Positions 7,880-15,321 of a DNA stretch of 41,219 nucleotides are shown piece by piece. Below the pieces are notes generated by a model. It searched no databases. It saw only the letters and a list, made by a program, of their open reading frames with translations, and had not been told where the DNA came from. The stretch is taken from NCBI GenBank assembly GCA_964651495.1, contig CAZYWP010000011.1, forward strand, positions 1 through 41,219. The letters run 5' to 3'. Positions within the stretch are counted from its first letter, which is position 1, and each line of letters begins with the position of its first letter. The translations under genes were made by a program, and so were the position numbers. Origin of the DNA: CAZNVB01 sp964651495. GTDB lineage: Bacteria; Acidobacteriota; Aminicenantia; Aminicenantales; UBA8522.

Positions 7880-9277
7880 ATGTTCGAAAGCGGAGTTTAT
7901 ATCCAGAGGAGAAAGCTCCTCAGAAAACAAATCCAATCCGGGCTCATCCTTTTCCTGGGCAACGAAGAGAGCGCGATGAACTACCCGGCCAACACCTATC
8001 CCTTCCGCCAGGACAGCTCCTTCCTCTATTTCTTCGGGCTGAACATCCCGGGATTGGCGGCAATTATCGATATTGATGCCGGGACGGAGGTGATCTACGG
8101 CAACGACATCACCCTCGAGGATGTGATCTGGATGGGACTCCTGCCATCGATCAAGGAGTTGGCCCAGTCGGTGGGAGTCAAGAATTCTGCGCCCCTGGCC
8201 AAGCTGCATGAAGCGATCGCTGAGGCCCGGGATAAAAAAAGGGAGATCCATCACCTGCCGCCCTACCGCCCGGAAACCCTCACCCGGTTGTCTTTTCTCC
8301 TGGGGATGCATCCGCCCGAGGTCAAGAAGAACATCTCTGCTGAGCTGATCAAGGCGGTCGTGTCCCAGCGCTCGACCAAGAGCGAAGAGGAGGTTCAGGA
8401 AATCGAGAAGGCTATCCTGGTCAGCCATCGAATGTACCGCGCAGCCCTGGAGATGGCCAGGCCCGGGATTTATGAGCACGATATCGTCGGCGCCATCGAG
8501 GGCATCGCCCTGGCCAATGGCTGTCAGACCGCCTTCCCGACCATCCTGACCATCAACGGCCACGTTTTTCATAACCACTACCACGGCAACCGCCTGGAAA
8601 AAGGGAGGCTTCTGGTCATCGATTCGGGCGTCTCATCGCCGGCCGGATATGCCTCTGATATCACCCGGACGATCCCGGTCAGCGGCCGGTTCACGGCCAA
8701 ACAAAAGGATATCTATGAAATTGTCCTGGCCGGCCAGACGAAAGCCATCGGGATGACCGGACCTGGCATCAAATACAAGGATGTCCATCTGGCCACGGCG
8801 AGAGCCATGGCCTCGGGGCTGAAAGACGTCGGCCTGATGTTGGGCGATCCGGATGAGGCCGTCGCCGCCGGCGCCCATGCCCTCTTCTTCCCCCACGGCC
8901 TCGGCCACATGCTCGGGCTGGATGTCCATGACATGGAAGGCCTGGGCGAGAACTTCGTCGGCTACGACGAGTCCGTCTCCAGAAGCGAGCAGTTCGGCCT
9001 GGCCTATCTGCGCCTGGCCAGGACACTCGAGACAGGGTTCGTCCTTACCTGCGAGCCCGGGATCTACTTCATCCCGCCGCTCCTCGATAAGTGGAGAAAA
9101 GAGCGGAAGTTCAGGCAGTTCATCAATTACGAACGAGTGGAGACTTACCGGGATTTCACCGGCGTCCGGATCGAGGACGACCTCCTGATCACTGAACAGG
9201 GGAGCCGGGTTCTGGGAAAGGCGATTCCGAAGAAGGTCGCGGACGTGGAAAAAATCATGGGAGCGGCCGGGAATTGA
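7880..9277 (+). CDS. M24 metallopeptidase, Xaa-Pro aminopeptidase type
   Basis: Aminopeptidase P and prolidase enzymes cut the bond before proline or hydroxyproline using two metal ions. This 465-residue protein has an AMP_N-like N-terminal domain (to about 165) and a pita-bread catalytic domain. The five metal ligands are visible: Asp248 (VIDSG), Asp260 (ASDITRT), His343 (HGLGHMLGLDVHD), Glu392 (CEPGIY) and Glu432 (RIEDD). The two aspartates are twelve apart, one more than usual. No signal peptide is evident, so it should be cytoplasmic. ATG 7880 follows AAAGGAGA; an in-frame GTG at 7853 is less likely. Next to hypD it could release imino acids from collagen-type peptides. Aminopeptidase and dipeptidase cannot be separated by eye. 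Confidence 0.88.
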   Translation: MFESGVYIQRRKLLRKQIQSGLILFLGNEESAMNYPANTYPFRQDSSFLYFFGLNIPGLAAIIDIDAGTEVIYGNDITLEDVIWMGLLPSIKELAQSVGVKNSAPLAKLHEAIAEARDKKREIHHLPPYRPETLTRLSFLLGMHPPEVKKNISAELIKAVVSQRSTKSEEEVQEIEKAILVSHRMYRAALEMARPGIYEHDIVGAIEGIALANGCQTAFPTILTINGHVFHNHYHGNRLEKGRLLVIDSGVSSPAGYASDITRTIPVSGRFTAKQKDIYEIVLAGQTKAIGMTGPGIKYKDVHLATARAMASGLKDVGLMLGDPDEAVAAGAHALFFPHGLGHMLGLDVHDMEGLGENFVGYDESVSRSEQFGLAYLRLARTLETGFVLTCEPGIYFIPPLLDKWRKERKFRQFINYERVETYRDFTGVRIEDDLLITEQGSRVLGKAIPKKVADVEKIMGAAGN

Positions 9278-10113
9278 AGTTGAAGATCGCCCTGGTCCAG
9301 CAGCAGGCCTCCGTCGACAGGGAGGATAATCTCCGCAGGGGAACGGCCGCCCTCCGGGAAGCCGCCCGGGCCGGGGCCGGGCTGGTCGCCTTCGCCGAGC
9401 TGGCGTTCCTGCGTTTCCTCCCCCAATACCCGGCCACGACGGAGGCGCTGGCTCAGGCCGAACCCATCCCCGGGCCGACGACAGATATATTTTCCAGCCT
9501 GGCACGAGAACACGGGCTGGTCACGGTCATCAACCTACTCGAAAAAGATGGAGACCGCACCTATGACTCTTCTCCCGTCATCGACGCCGATGGACAGATT
9601 CTCGGCGTCGTGCGTATGGTCCACATCATGGAGGGGCCGGGGTTTCACGAGCGGGGTTTTTATGAACCGGGCGATCGCGGCCGGATCGTCTTCTCCACCC
9701 GGGTGGGCCGCGTCGGCGTGGCCATCTGTTATGATCGGCACTTCCCGGAATACATGCGCGCGCTGGCGCTCCAGGGGGCGGAAATCGTGGTCGTGCCCCA
9801 GGCCGGCGCGGTGGGCGAATGGGCCCCCGGTCTCTTCCAAGCCGAGCTCCGTGTGGCCTCCTTTCAGAACGGATACTTTGCCGCCCTGGTCAACCGGGTG
9901 GGCAAAGAGGAGGTGAACCATTTTGCCGGGGAATCCTTTGTCGCCGACCCGGACGGCCGGGTCATCGCCAGCGCTCCCCAGGACGCGGATTTCATCCTCT
10001 ATGCGGATTGCGACCTGAACTGTATCGGCCGGTCGTTCGCCCGGCGGCATTTTCTCCCGGACCGCCGGCCCGATTTCTACAGGTCGGTCAAGCTCATGGA
10101 CGAGTCGAAATGA
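9274..10113 (+). CDS. Carbon-nitrogen hydrolase superfamily protein with catalytic Lys replaced
   Basis: Nitrilase-superfamily enzymes hydrolyse amides, nitriles or carbamoyl groups with a Glu-Lys-Cys triad. This 279-residue protein keeps Glu42 (AFAELAF), the second glutamate Glu126 (FHERGFY) and the nucleophile Cys152 (AICYDRHFPE). The usual RKxH motif reads RMVH: Met115 sits 37 residues before the Cys, exactly where Lys is expected. The TTG start at 9274 overlaps the peptidase stop codon; a second TTG at 9280 is possible. Coupling to the M24 gene suggests a linked role in amide or peptide catabolism. The substrate is unknown, and activity may be altered or absent. Confidence 0.83.
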   Translation: MKLKIALVQQQASVDREDNLRRGTAALREAARAGAGLVAFAELAFLRFLPQYPATTEALAQAEPIPGPTTDIFSSLAREHGLVTVINLLEKDGDRTYDSSPVIDADGQILGVVRMVHIMEGPGFHERGFYEPGDRGRIVFSTRVGRVGVAICYDRHFPEYMRALALQGAEIVVVPQAGAVGEWAPGLFQAELRVASFQNGYFAALVNRVGKEEVNHFAGESFVADPDGRVIASAPQDADFILYADCDLNCIGRSFARRHFLPDRRPDFYRSVKLMDESK

Positions 10114-10592
10114 AGAACTGGTACGTCGTCAACACCAGGCCGAAGAAGGAATTCCAAGTCGCCAAGATATTCAGCGAGGCCGGGTTCGAATACTATAACC
10201 CCGTCTACAAGCAGGAAAACAGGATCAAGGCGTTTTTCCCGGGCTATGGATTCCTGGTCTTCGAATTCCCCCAACATCATCAGCTCGTCAAGTTTACCCG
10301 CGGCGTCAAGCGAGTCGTGGGAAACCGCGACGGCCCGATCCCCATCCCGCAAGAAACGATCCTGGCGATCAAAGCCCGCGAGGTCGAAGGCCTGATCGAG
10401 CTCGGAAAGCATGGTGAAGAGCCCGGCGTGGGAGACGAGATCGAAGTCGTCGAAGGCCCCCTTAGAGGGCTCAGGGGTGTCTTCAAGAAGGAAGTCGGCG
10501 ACAAGGAGAGGGTCCTGATCCTGCTCAGCTACGTCTCTTACCAGGGCCAGCTGATCATCGAAAAAAATAAGCTCAAGAAGATCATCACTTAG
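10110..10592 (+). CDS. NusG-family transcription (anti)termination factor, specialised paralogue
   Basis: This 160-residue protein has a NusG N-terminal (NGN) domain, opening with the family motif NWYVVNTRPKKEFQVA, to about residue 95. A KOW motif follows (VVEGPLRGLRGVF, about 114-126). NusG paralogues such as RfaH, UpxY and LoaP ride on RNA polymerase and promote read-through of long polysaccharide or secondary-metabolite operons. It is not beside secE or ribosomal genes as housekeeping nusG usually is. Instead it overlaps the preceding stop (ATGA) and precedes a sugar aminotransferase by nine bases. A role in exopolysaccharide expression is inferred from that context. Confidence 0.85.
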   Translation: MKNWYVVNTRPKKEFQVAKIFSEAGFEYYNPVYKQENRIKAFFPGYGFLVFEFPQHHQLVKFTRGVKRVVGNRDGPIPIPQETILAIKAREVEGLIELGKHGEEPGVGDEIEVVEGPLRGLRGVFKKEVGDKERVLILLSYVSYQGQLIIEKNKLKKIIT

Positions 10593-10601
10593 GAGGAGAA
10601 A

Positions 10602-11771
10602 ATGAGCATCCCGATTCTGGACCTCAAGGCGCAGTATGAAACCATCAAGGACGAAGTCAACCAGAAAGTTCTGGCGGTGCTGGATTCGCAAAACTTCATC
10701 CTCGGGGCCGAGGTCAAAGCCCTGGAGAACGAGATCGCGGCCTACAGCGGGACAAAATATGCCGTCGGCGTCTCTTCCGGCTCGGACGCCCTGATCATCT
10801 CGTTGATGGCCCTTGGCGTTGAACATGGCGATGAAGTCGTCACCACGCCGTTCACCTTTTTCGCCACGGGTGGCGCGATCGCCCGTCTGGGGGCCAGGGC
10901 CGTTTTCTGCGATATCGATGAGAATACCTTCAACATCGACCCCGGGCAGCTCGAGAAGGTGTTGAAAAAACTGGGCCGGACGAAGCGCCTCCGCCGGGTC
11001 AAAGGCGTGCTCCCGGTCCATCTCTACGGCCAGTGTGCCGACATGAATCCCCTGCTGTCCCTGGCCCGCAGGCACGGCCTCTGGGTCGTCGAGGACGCCG
11101 CCCAGGCCATCGGCTCCGAGTATCCCACCGGCCGGGGAGTCAAGCGGGCAGGCGCAATGGGAACGATCGGGACGCTCTCCTTTTACCCGTCGAAAAACCT
11201 GGGCGGCTACGGGGACGGGGGAATGGTGCTCACGAATAGCAAAAAACTGGCCGAAAAGCTCGTCTGCCTGCGCGTTCACGGAGGAATCGCCAAGTATTTC
11301 TACCGGATTCTGGGCGGCAATTTTCGCCTCGACTCCCTCCAGGCGGCCATACTGCGAGTGAAATTCCGGCATCTCGACGACTGGCAGAAAAAGAGACAGG
11401 AGCGGGCGGATTATTACAACGGCAAGATCTCCGAGTCCGGCCTGGACCGGGCCGGGCTGGTCAAACCTCCGGTCGCGGTCTACAAGGACTCCGGAGCGGC
11501 CAACTATCACACCTATCATCAATACGTCATCAGGGCCAAGAAAAGAGATGCCCTGCAGGCCTTTCTCAAAGAAAAGGGCGTGGGGACCTCCATCTTCTAC
11601 CCGCTCTCGCTCCATCAGCAGAAATGCTTTGGCGACCTGGGATACAAGCGGGGAGATTTCCCAGTATCGGAAAAGGCGGCTAAAGAGGTTCTGGCGCTGC
11701 CGATGTTTCCCGAGCTGACTTCAGTCCAACAGGATTATGTCGTCTCCTGTCTTAGCGAATTTTACGGCTGA
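10602..11771 (+). CDS. DegT/DnrJ/EryC1/StrS family PLP-dependent sugar aminotransferase
   Basis: These enzymes transfer an amino group to nucleotide keto-sugars for surface polysaccharides or glycosylated products. This 389-residue protein shows the family start IPILDLKAQY, the SSGSDAL phosphate-binding motif, the VEDAAQAIG block with the aspartate that contacts the PLP nitrogen, and the PLP lysine in SFYPSKNLGGYGDGG. The C-terminal block FYPLSLHQQKCF is also typical. A strong AGGAGGAG precedes the ATG. No glycosyltransferase or other nucleotide-sugar gene follows; the next genes lie on the other strand. WbpE-like enzymes are the nearest guess, but the exact sugar cannot be told. Confidence 0.9.
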   Translation: MSIPILDLKAQYETIKDEVNQKVLAVLDSQNFILGAEVKALENEIAAYSGTKYAVGVSSGSDALIISLMALGVEHGDEVVTTPFTFFATGGAIARLGARAVFCDIDENTFNIDPGQLEKVLKKLGRTKRLRRVKGVLPVHLYGQCADMNPLLSLARRHGLWVVEDAAQAIGSEYPTGRGVKRAGAMGTIGTLSFYPSKNLGGYGDGGMVLTNSKKLAEKLVCLRVHGGIAKYFYRILGGNFRLDSLQAAILRVKFRHLDDWQKKRQERADYYNGKISESGLDRAGLVKPPVAVYKDSGAANYHTYHQYVIRAKKRDALQAFLKEKGVGTSIFYPLSLHQQKCFGDLGYKRGDFPVSEKAAKEVLALPMFPELTSVQQDYVVSCLSEFYG

Positions 11772-11784
11772 TTCAGAGGCGGTC

Positions 11785-12003
11785 TCAATGGCAAGTGCTG
11801 CAGGACTTGCTCGAGCAGGTCGAGCAGGAAGCGGAGGCGGTCTTCAGACGGCTGCTCCCCCCGCCGATTCCGAAAGCTGAGATCAGCTTCCGGACCTCGG
11901 CCGAGCCGCACTGCGGGCAGCAAACTCCCTTCTCGCCGCCGAGCCGCACCAGCGCTTCAAAGCGCCGGCCGCATCTCTGACATACAAACTCATATATCGG
12001 CAT
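11785..12003 (-). CDS. FmdB-family zinc ribbon protein with Cys-rich tail
   Basis: A 72-residue protein beginning MPIYEFVCQRCGRRFE, the signature of the FmdB/CxxC_CXXC regulatory zinc ribbon family. The second zinc knuckle is CPQCG. The tail has a further cysteine cluster (CSTCSSKSCSTC) that could bind a second metal or form disulfides. The start lies two bases after the ridA stop, so the two genes are co-transcribed. The family's biochemical role is poorly defined; small transcription-linked or scaffold functions have been suggested. Confidence 0.87.
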   Translation of the reverse strand: MPIYEFVCQRCGRRFEALVRLGGEKGVCCPQCGSAEVRKLISAFGIGGGSSRLKTASASCSTCSSKSCSTCH

Positions 12004-12005
12004 TC

Positions 12006-12473
12006 TTATTTGACGAGGGCGACGGCCTCGATCTCCACTTTGACATCCCGCGGCAGTCTGGCCACCTGGACGGCCGCCCGGGCGGGATACGGCGCATTGA
12101 AGAATTCGGCGTAAACCTGGTTCATGCGGCTGAAATCATTCATGTCCTGGAGGAAGACCGTGGCTTTGACGACGCGGTCGAAAGAGCTGCCGGCCGCCTC
12201 GAGCACGGCTCCGAGGTTTTTCAGCACCCGGCGGGTTTGCTCTTCGATCGCTCCCGTGTTCAATTCTCCGCTCGACGGATCGATGGCGATCTGCCCCGAA
12301 GCAAAGACAAACCCGTTGGCGATGATGGCCTGCGAATATGGACCGATGGCCTTGGGCGCATTTTCCGTTTTGACTTCTTGTTTCATCTTTTCCTCTCCTC
12401 CTGTCCCCGGATAGGCCGCGGGCTTAAAAAGCACGAGGCCGCCCAGAGCAAATATTGCTTCCCGTCTCTTCAT
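12006..12473 (-). CDS. ridA: RidA family deaminase, possibly with an export signal
   Basis: RidA proteins hydrolyse reactive enamines/imines made by PLP enzymes, protecting those enzymes. The core from residue 30 on has IGPYSQA, FASGQIAIDP, the ATVFLQDMNDF block and the conserved arginine in YPARAAVQV. The frame offers two starts, each with a ribosome-binding site. ATG 12473 has GAGGAGGAG upstream and adds 29 residues with twin arginines and a hydrophobic run (RREAIFALGGLVLF). ATG 12386 is preceded by GGAGGAGAGG and gives the usual 126 residues. I give the longer form because it closes the spacing to the upstream remnant to 25 bases. The product could be cytoplasmic, exported, or both. Confidence 0.85.
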   Translation of the reverse strand: MKRREAIFALGGLVLFKPAAYPGTGGEEKMKQEVKTENAPKAIGPYSQAIIANGFVFASGQIAIDPSSGELNTGAIEEQTRRVLKNLGAVLEAAGSSFDRVVKATVFLQDMNDFSRMNQVYAEFFNAPYPARAAVQVARLPRDVKVEIEAVALVK

Positions 12474-12498
12474 CTCCAGCGTGCTCCTCCTCGAAACT

Positions 12499-13223
12499 TC
12501 AGCTCAGGACCGTGACCCTGACGGGCCGGCTCTCCACGGTCTGCCGGCCGCAGGTTGTCCGGGCTTTTATTGTAAAGGAACCGGGCTGGAGATTCCAGAA
12601 GAGCGAATACGGAGGCGCCGCTTCGCCGACTTTCCGGCCGTTGACCAGCCATTCCACTTTTTCGACCGGAGTCCCCGGCACAACCGAGACCTTGTGCTTG
12701 ATCCTCTGGTGCTCGTCCCTGAGCACGGGGTCGAGCTGGAAGATATCGCCGCTGCGCGGAAACGAGATCTGCAGTCCTTCCGGAATGGGGACTTCTTCCC
12801 GGCCTCCTGAAATCCGGCCGGCCGTTATCTGTTGACCGTGCCCCGCGCAGACTTCCCTCGGCTCAGTTCCTAAAACGAAAACCTCCTCCACGGTTCCGGG
12901 ACAGGATTCTCCCGGCAGCCCTCCGGAGAGGGAGCAGACGGCCGCCCTGACGATTCCCTTCGGCTCGGCGAATTCGGTCCAGCCGCCGGCACGGTGAAGC
13001 AGAAGCATGACATCCCGAAATAACGGGCCGCAGCCGGTGATCCCGGATACATTGTGCATCGGGCTCCCGTCAAAATTGCCCACCCAAACCCCGACAGTGT
13101 ATTTCGGGCTGTATCCGACCGTCCAGTTGTCCCGGAAATCCTTGGTCGTGCCCGTCTTGGACGCCACGGCAAAAGGAAACGACAGAGGAGTGTTATAGCC
13201 GAAGGAGGACTCAGCTTGAACAC
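12499..13223 (-). pseudogene. pbpC: pbpC remnant: C-terminal part of penicillin-binding protein 1C
   Basis: The frame encodes the end of a class A PBP1C: the KTGT motif (AVASKTGTTKDFRDNW) of the transpeptidase domain, YTVGVWVGNFDGSPM, and the C-terminal BiPBP_C beta-domain finishing at 12499. The glycosyltransferase domain and the SxxK and SxN motifs are all missing. Reading upstream, the PBP-like frame (FGYNTPLSFPFA) runs back to about 13210-13223, then stops making sense and meets an alpha-2-macroglobulin fragment in another frame. An in-frame ATG near 13167 has no value as a start, because it falls just before KTGT. This is a gene end left by deletion, or a misassembly. Confidence 0.8.
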
Positions 13224-13409
13224 AGCTGGTCCTCCGTCCTCCGGAAGCGCTTCCAGGGCGACCATGGGCCGTTCAAAGATCGCGACGATGGTCTGGTATT
13301 CCTGAGCCGACGCCGTCTTCCCCCGTGGCGTAACGTTCAGGACACGCAGGTCTGCAGCAGGAGGCCGGTCAGCCTGAAGAGTCCAAGAAATCTTCTCTTT
13401 TTTCGCCAT
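13205..13409 (-). pseudogene. Remnant of a bacterial alpha-2-macroglobulin gene (5' part)
   Basis: About 65 codons from ATG 13409 (AAGGAAGGA upstream) read like a domain of bacterial alpha-2-macroglobulin: the segment RVLNVTPRGKT followed by FERPMVALEALPEDGGPA. After about 13215 the homology ends and the sequence becomes the pbpC tail in a different frame. Large protease-trapping A2M proteins are typically encoded next to pbpC, in the same order as these two remnants. No signal peptide or lipobox is seen at this start, so the 5' part may also be eroded. The family call rests on a short stretch and is tentative. Confidence 0.6.
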
Positions 13410-13470
13410 GGTCCTTCCTTTCTCAGGCCATGGTATGCAAAACTCCGGGAAATGGCAACCTTGATTGAGG

Positions 13471-13490
13471 GCCCGCCTGCTCACGCGGGC
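13471..13490 (-). terminator. GC-rich stem-loop downstream of pepD
   Basis: GCCCGC at 13471-13476 pairs with GCGGGC at 13485-13490 around an eight-base loop, about 30 bases past the pepD stop. No T-tract follows on the minus strand, so intrinsic termination is doubtful. Confidence 0.3.
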
Positions 13491-13518
13491 ATGGAAGAGG
13501 CAGTCTTGAGGCGAAGGC

Positions 13519-14973
13519 TCAGCCGAGCTCCTGGAGGGCGGTCTTCAGGAACTGCCAGAACGTTTCGACCGAGCCGGCATGGACTCTTTCCTCGGGAGAG
13601 TGAGGATGCTCGATAGTCGGGCCGAAGGAAATCATGTCCATGTCTGGATACTTCTCACCGATGATGCCGCATTCGAGGCCGGCATGGACCGCTTTCACGG
13701 CAGGCTCTCTCCCGAAAACATTTTTATATAGGCCGACCAGCTTTCGCAAAAGCTCCGACTCCAGGTTTGGCTCCCAGCCGGGATAGCCTTCTGGCTGGAC
13801 GATGCGGGCGCCGGCCAGTTCGGATACTGCCTTGATGGCGCGGCGAACGGCCGACAGGGCGGAGGCCACCGAGCTCCGGCTGCTGCAGATGATCTGGGCC
13901 TGTTTCTTCTCGCAGCGGATGATGGCCAGATTGGACGAAGTCTCGACCAACCCCTCGATTTCAGGATGCATGCTGATCACGCCATGAGGCAGAGCGAGGA
14001 GCAGCCGGAGCAGCCCGTTCTGGGAGGCCGCGGTCAGCGGATCCCCTCCCCCTGTGGTCATTTTAGCGAAGGACATCCGGGCCTCTTTTTCTACCACTTT
14101 GTACTCATTCTGAATTTTGGCGAACTGGCCCTTCAGGGCTGACAGCATCTTCCTGGCCGCGCTGCCGTCGATATAGAACTCGGCCCAGGCTTCCCGCGGG
14201 ATGGCATTCCGCTTATTGCCGCCTTCAAACCGAAACAGCTCAAATTTATGCAAATCCTGGGCCTGCTCGAGCATCCGAGCCAGCAGCCGGATGGCGTTGC
14301 CGCGTCCCTGGTTGATATCCAGGCCGGAATGCCCGCCGCGAAAACCGAAGAGTTTCAGCCGATAGAGGTCATGGAATCGCCGGTGCTTTCGGCCCAACGG
14401 AAAAATGATTTCAGAGTCACCGCCGCCGGAGCAACCGATGGTGAAAGTCCCCTCTTCCTCGCTGTCCAGGTTAAGGAGGTTTTTCCCCTTGAGAGATCCC
14501 TTTCCAATCCGGTTGGCTCCGGTCAATCCCGTCTCCTCGTCCACAGTAAAGAGGAATTCGAGCGGGCCGTGAACCAGCGCCGGGTTCTCCATCACGGCAA
14601 GGGCGGCGGCGAGCCCGATCCCATTGTCCGAACCGAGCGTGGTTCCGCGGGCCTGAACCCAATCCCCCTTGATCTCGGGCAGGAGGGGATCTTTAGAAAA
14701 ATCGTGCGCTACATCGGAATTTTTTTCACAGACCATGTCCATATGGCCTTGGAGGATGGCACCCGGGGCCGCTTCGTGCCCGGCGGCAGCCGGCTTGGCG
14801 ACGATGACATTGCCGACCCGGTCACGCTGACAGGAGAGATTCAAGTTCTTGGCAACGGAGATGATATAATCTCCCAGCGCCCGCTCATCTCCCGAGCAGT
14901 GGGGGATCTTGAGGATTTGGCCAAAATGCTTCCACAGCGCTGCGGGCTTCAAGCCCTCCAATGGATCTGTCAT
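13519..14973 (-). CDS. pepD: Aminoacyl-histidine dipeptidase PepD (M20C)
   Basis: A cytosolic zinc dipeptidase of broad specificity, classically cutting Xaa-His dipeptides. Its 484 residues match the PepD length. Zinc ligands and catalytic residues are visible in order: LQGHMDMV (His, Asp), GSDNGIG (bridging Asp), VDEETGL (catalytic Glu pair), NLDSEEEG (Asp), and the C-terminal His in IEHPHSPEE. The lid-domain histidine lies in GGHSGLDI. A GGAGG precedes ATG 14973. It is transcribed toward the A2M/pbpC scar. With ftcD elsewhere in the window, it would feed histidine and other amino acids into fermentation. Confidence 0.95.
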   Translation of the reverse strand: MTDPLEGLKPAALWKHFGQILKIPHCSGDERALGDYIISVAKNLNLSCQRDRVGNVIVAKPAAAGHEAAPGAILQGHMDMVCEKNSDVAHDFSKDPLLPEIKGDWVQARGTTLGSDNGIGLAAALAVMENPALVHGPLEFLFTVDEETGLTGANRIGKGSLKGKNLLNLDSEEEGTFTIGCSGGGDSEIIFPLGRKHRRFHDLYRLKLFGFRGGHSGLDINQGRGNAIRLLARMLEQAQDLHKFELFRFEGGNKRNAIPREAWAEFYIDGSAARKMLSALKGQFAKIQNEYKVVEKEARMSFAKMTTGGGDPLTAASQNGLLRLLLALPHGVISMHPEIEGLVETSSNLAIIRCEKKQAQIICSSRSSVASALSAVRRAIKAVSELAGARIVQPEGYPGWEPNLESELLRKLVGLYKNVFGREPAVKAVHAGLECGIIGEKYPDMDMISFGPTIEHPHSPEERVHAGSVETFWQFLKTALQELG

Positions 14974-15087
14974 TGATGATTACCTCCGGCAGAGAACACT
15001 ATGATTTCCCGGGAATCATGCCATAAAAGGTTGATCAATTCAATAGTCGTTATCCCCCAGGCCATCCGTCCGGAAGCATTCCCAATA

Positions 15088-15237
15088 TGTGATTTTTAGG
15101 ATGGGCGCAGGATGCTGCCCAAGAGCCCCCGTAGCGGAGGGGGGACCCGTCGGATCCGCCGACGGGGGGAACCGACGGGACTGGTTCCCCCGGGGTGCGG
15201 GGGCTGAGGGCGGCATCCTACGCCCATCCGAATCACA
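15088..15237. repeat. 150-bp imperfect inverted repeat with nested hairpins
   Basis: The 14974-15321 spacer is dominated by this element. The outer arms are TGTGATT...GGATGGGCGCAGGATGC at 15088-15117 and its imperfect inverted copy at 15208-15237. Inside them, AGCCCCCG-type arms continue the pairing. Two perfect internal hairpins follow: 15146-15166 (CCCGTCGG/CCGACGGG) and 15166-15190 (GGGGAACC/GGTTCCCC). The layout resembles a small palindromic mobile repeat (MITE or REP-like). It could also be a structured RNA or a bidirectional transcription barrier between pepD and galK. I cannot see whether other copies exist in the genome. Confidence 0.75.
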
Positions 15238-15270
15238 AAATCGGAAATGCATACCATCCGGCTGGGCGAA

Positions 15271-15299
15271 TTGACATTTGGCGGTCGTTTTCCTAAAAT
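15271..15299 (+). promoter_or_regulatory. Strong sigma-70-type promoter for galK
   Basis: A perfect TTGACA at 15271-15276 is followed after 17 bases by TAAAAT at 15294-15299. Transcription would start near 15306, which excludes the in-frame ATGs at 15247 and 15298 and selects ATG 15322. Confidence 0.75.
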
Positions 15300-15321
15300 G
15301 CAGCTACTTTTCGAGAAACCA

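Noticed and set aside
10077..11615. 512-residue minus-strand frame
   Set aside because: Antisense shadow of the NusG-like and DegT genes, both of which have full motifs and ribosome-binding sites.
12870..13484. 204-residue minus-strand protein as a real gene
   Set aside because: Only its central 65 codons look like A2M; the rest is an out-of-frame reading of the pbpC tail, so it is a chimera across a scar.
15040..15252. Small coding frames in the pepD-galK spacer
   Set aside because: The proline/arginine-rich translations come from the palindromic repeat and have no ribosome-binding sites.
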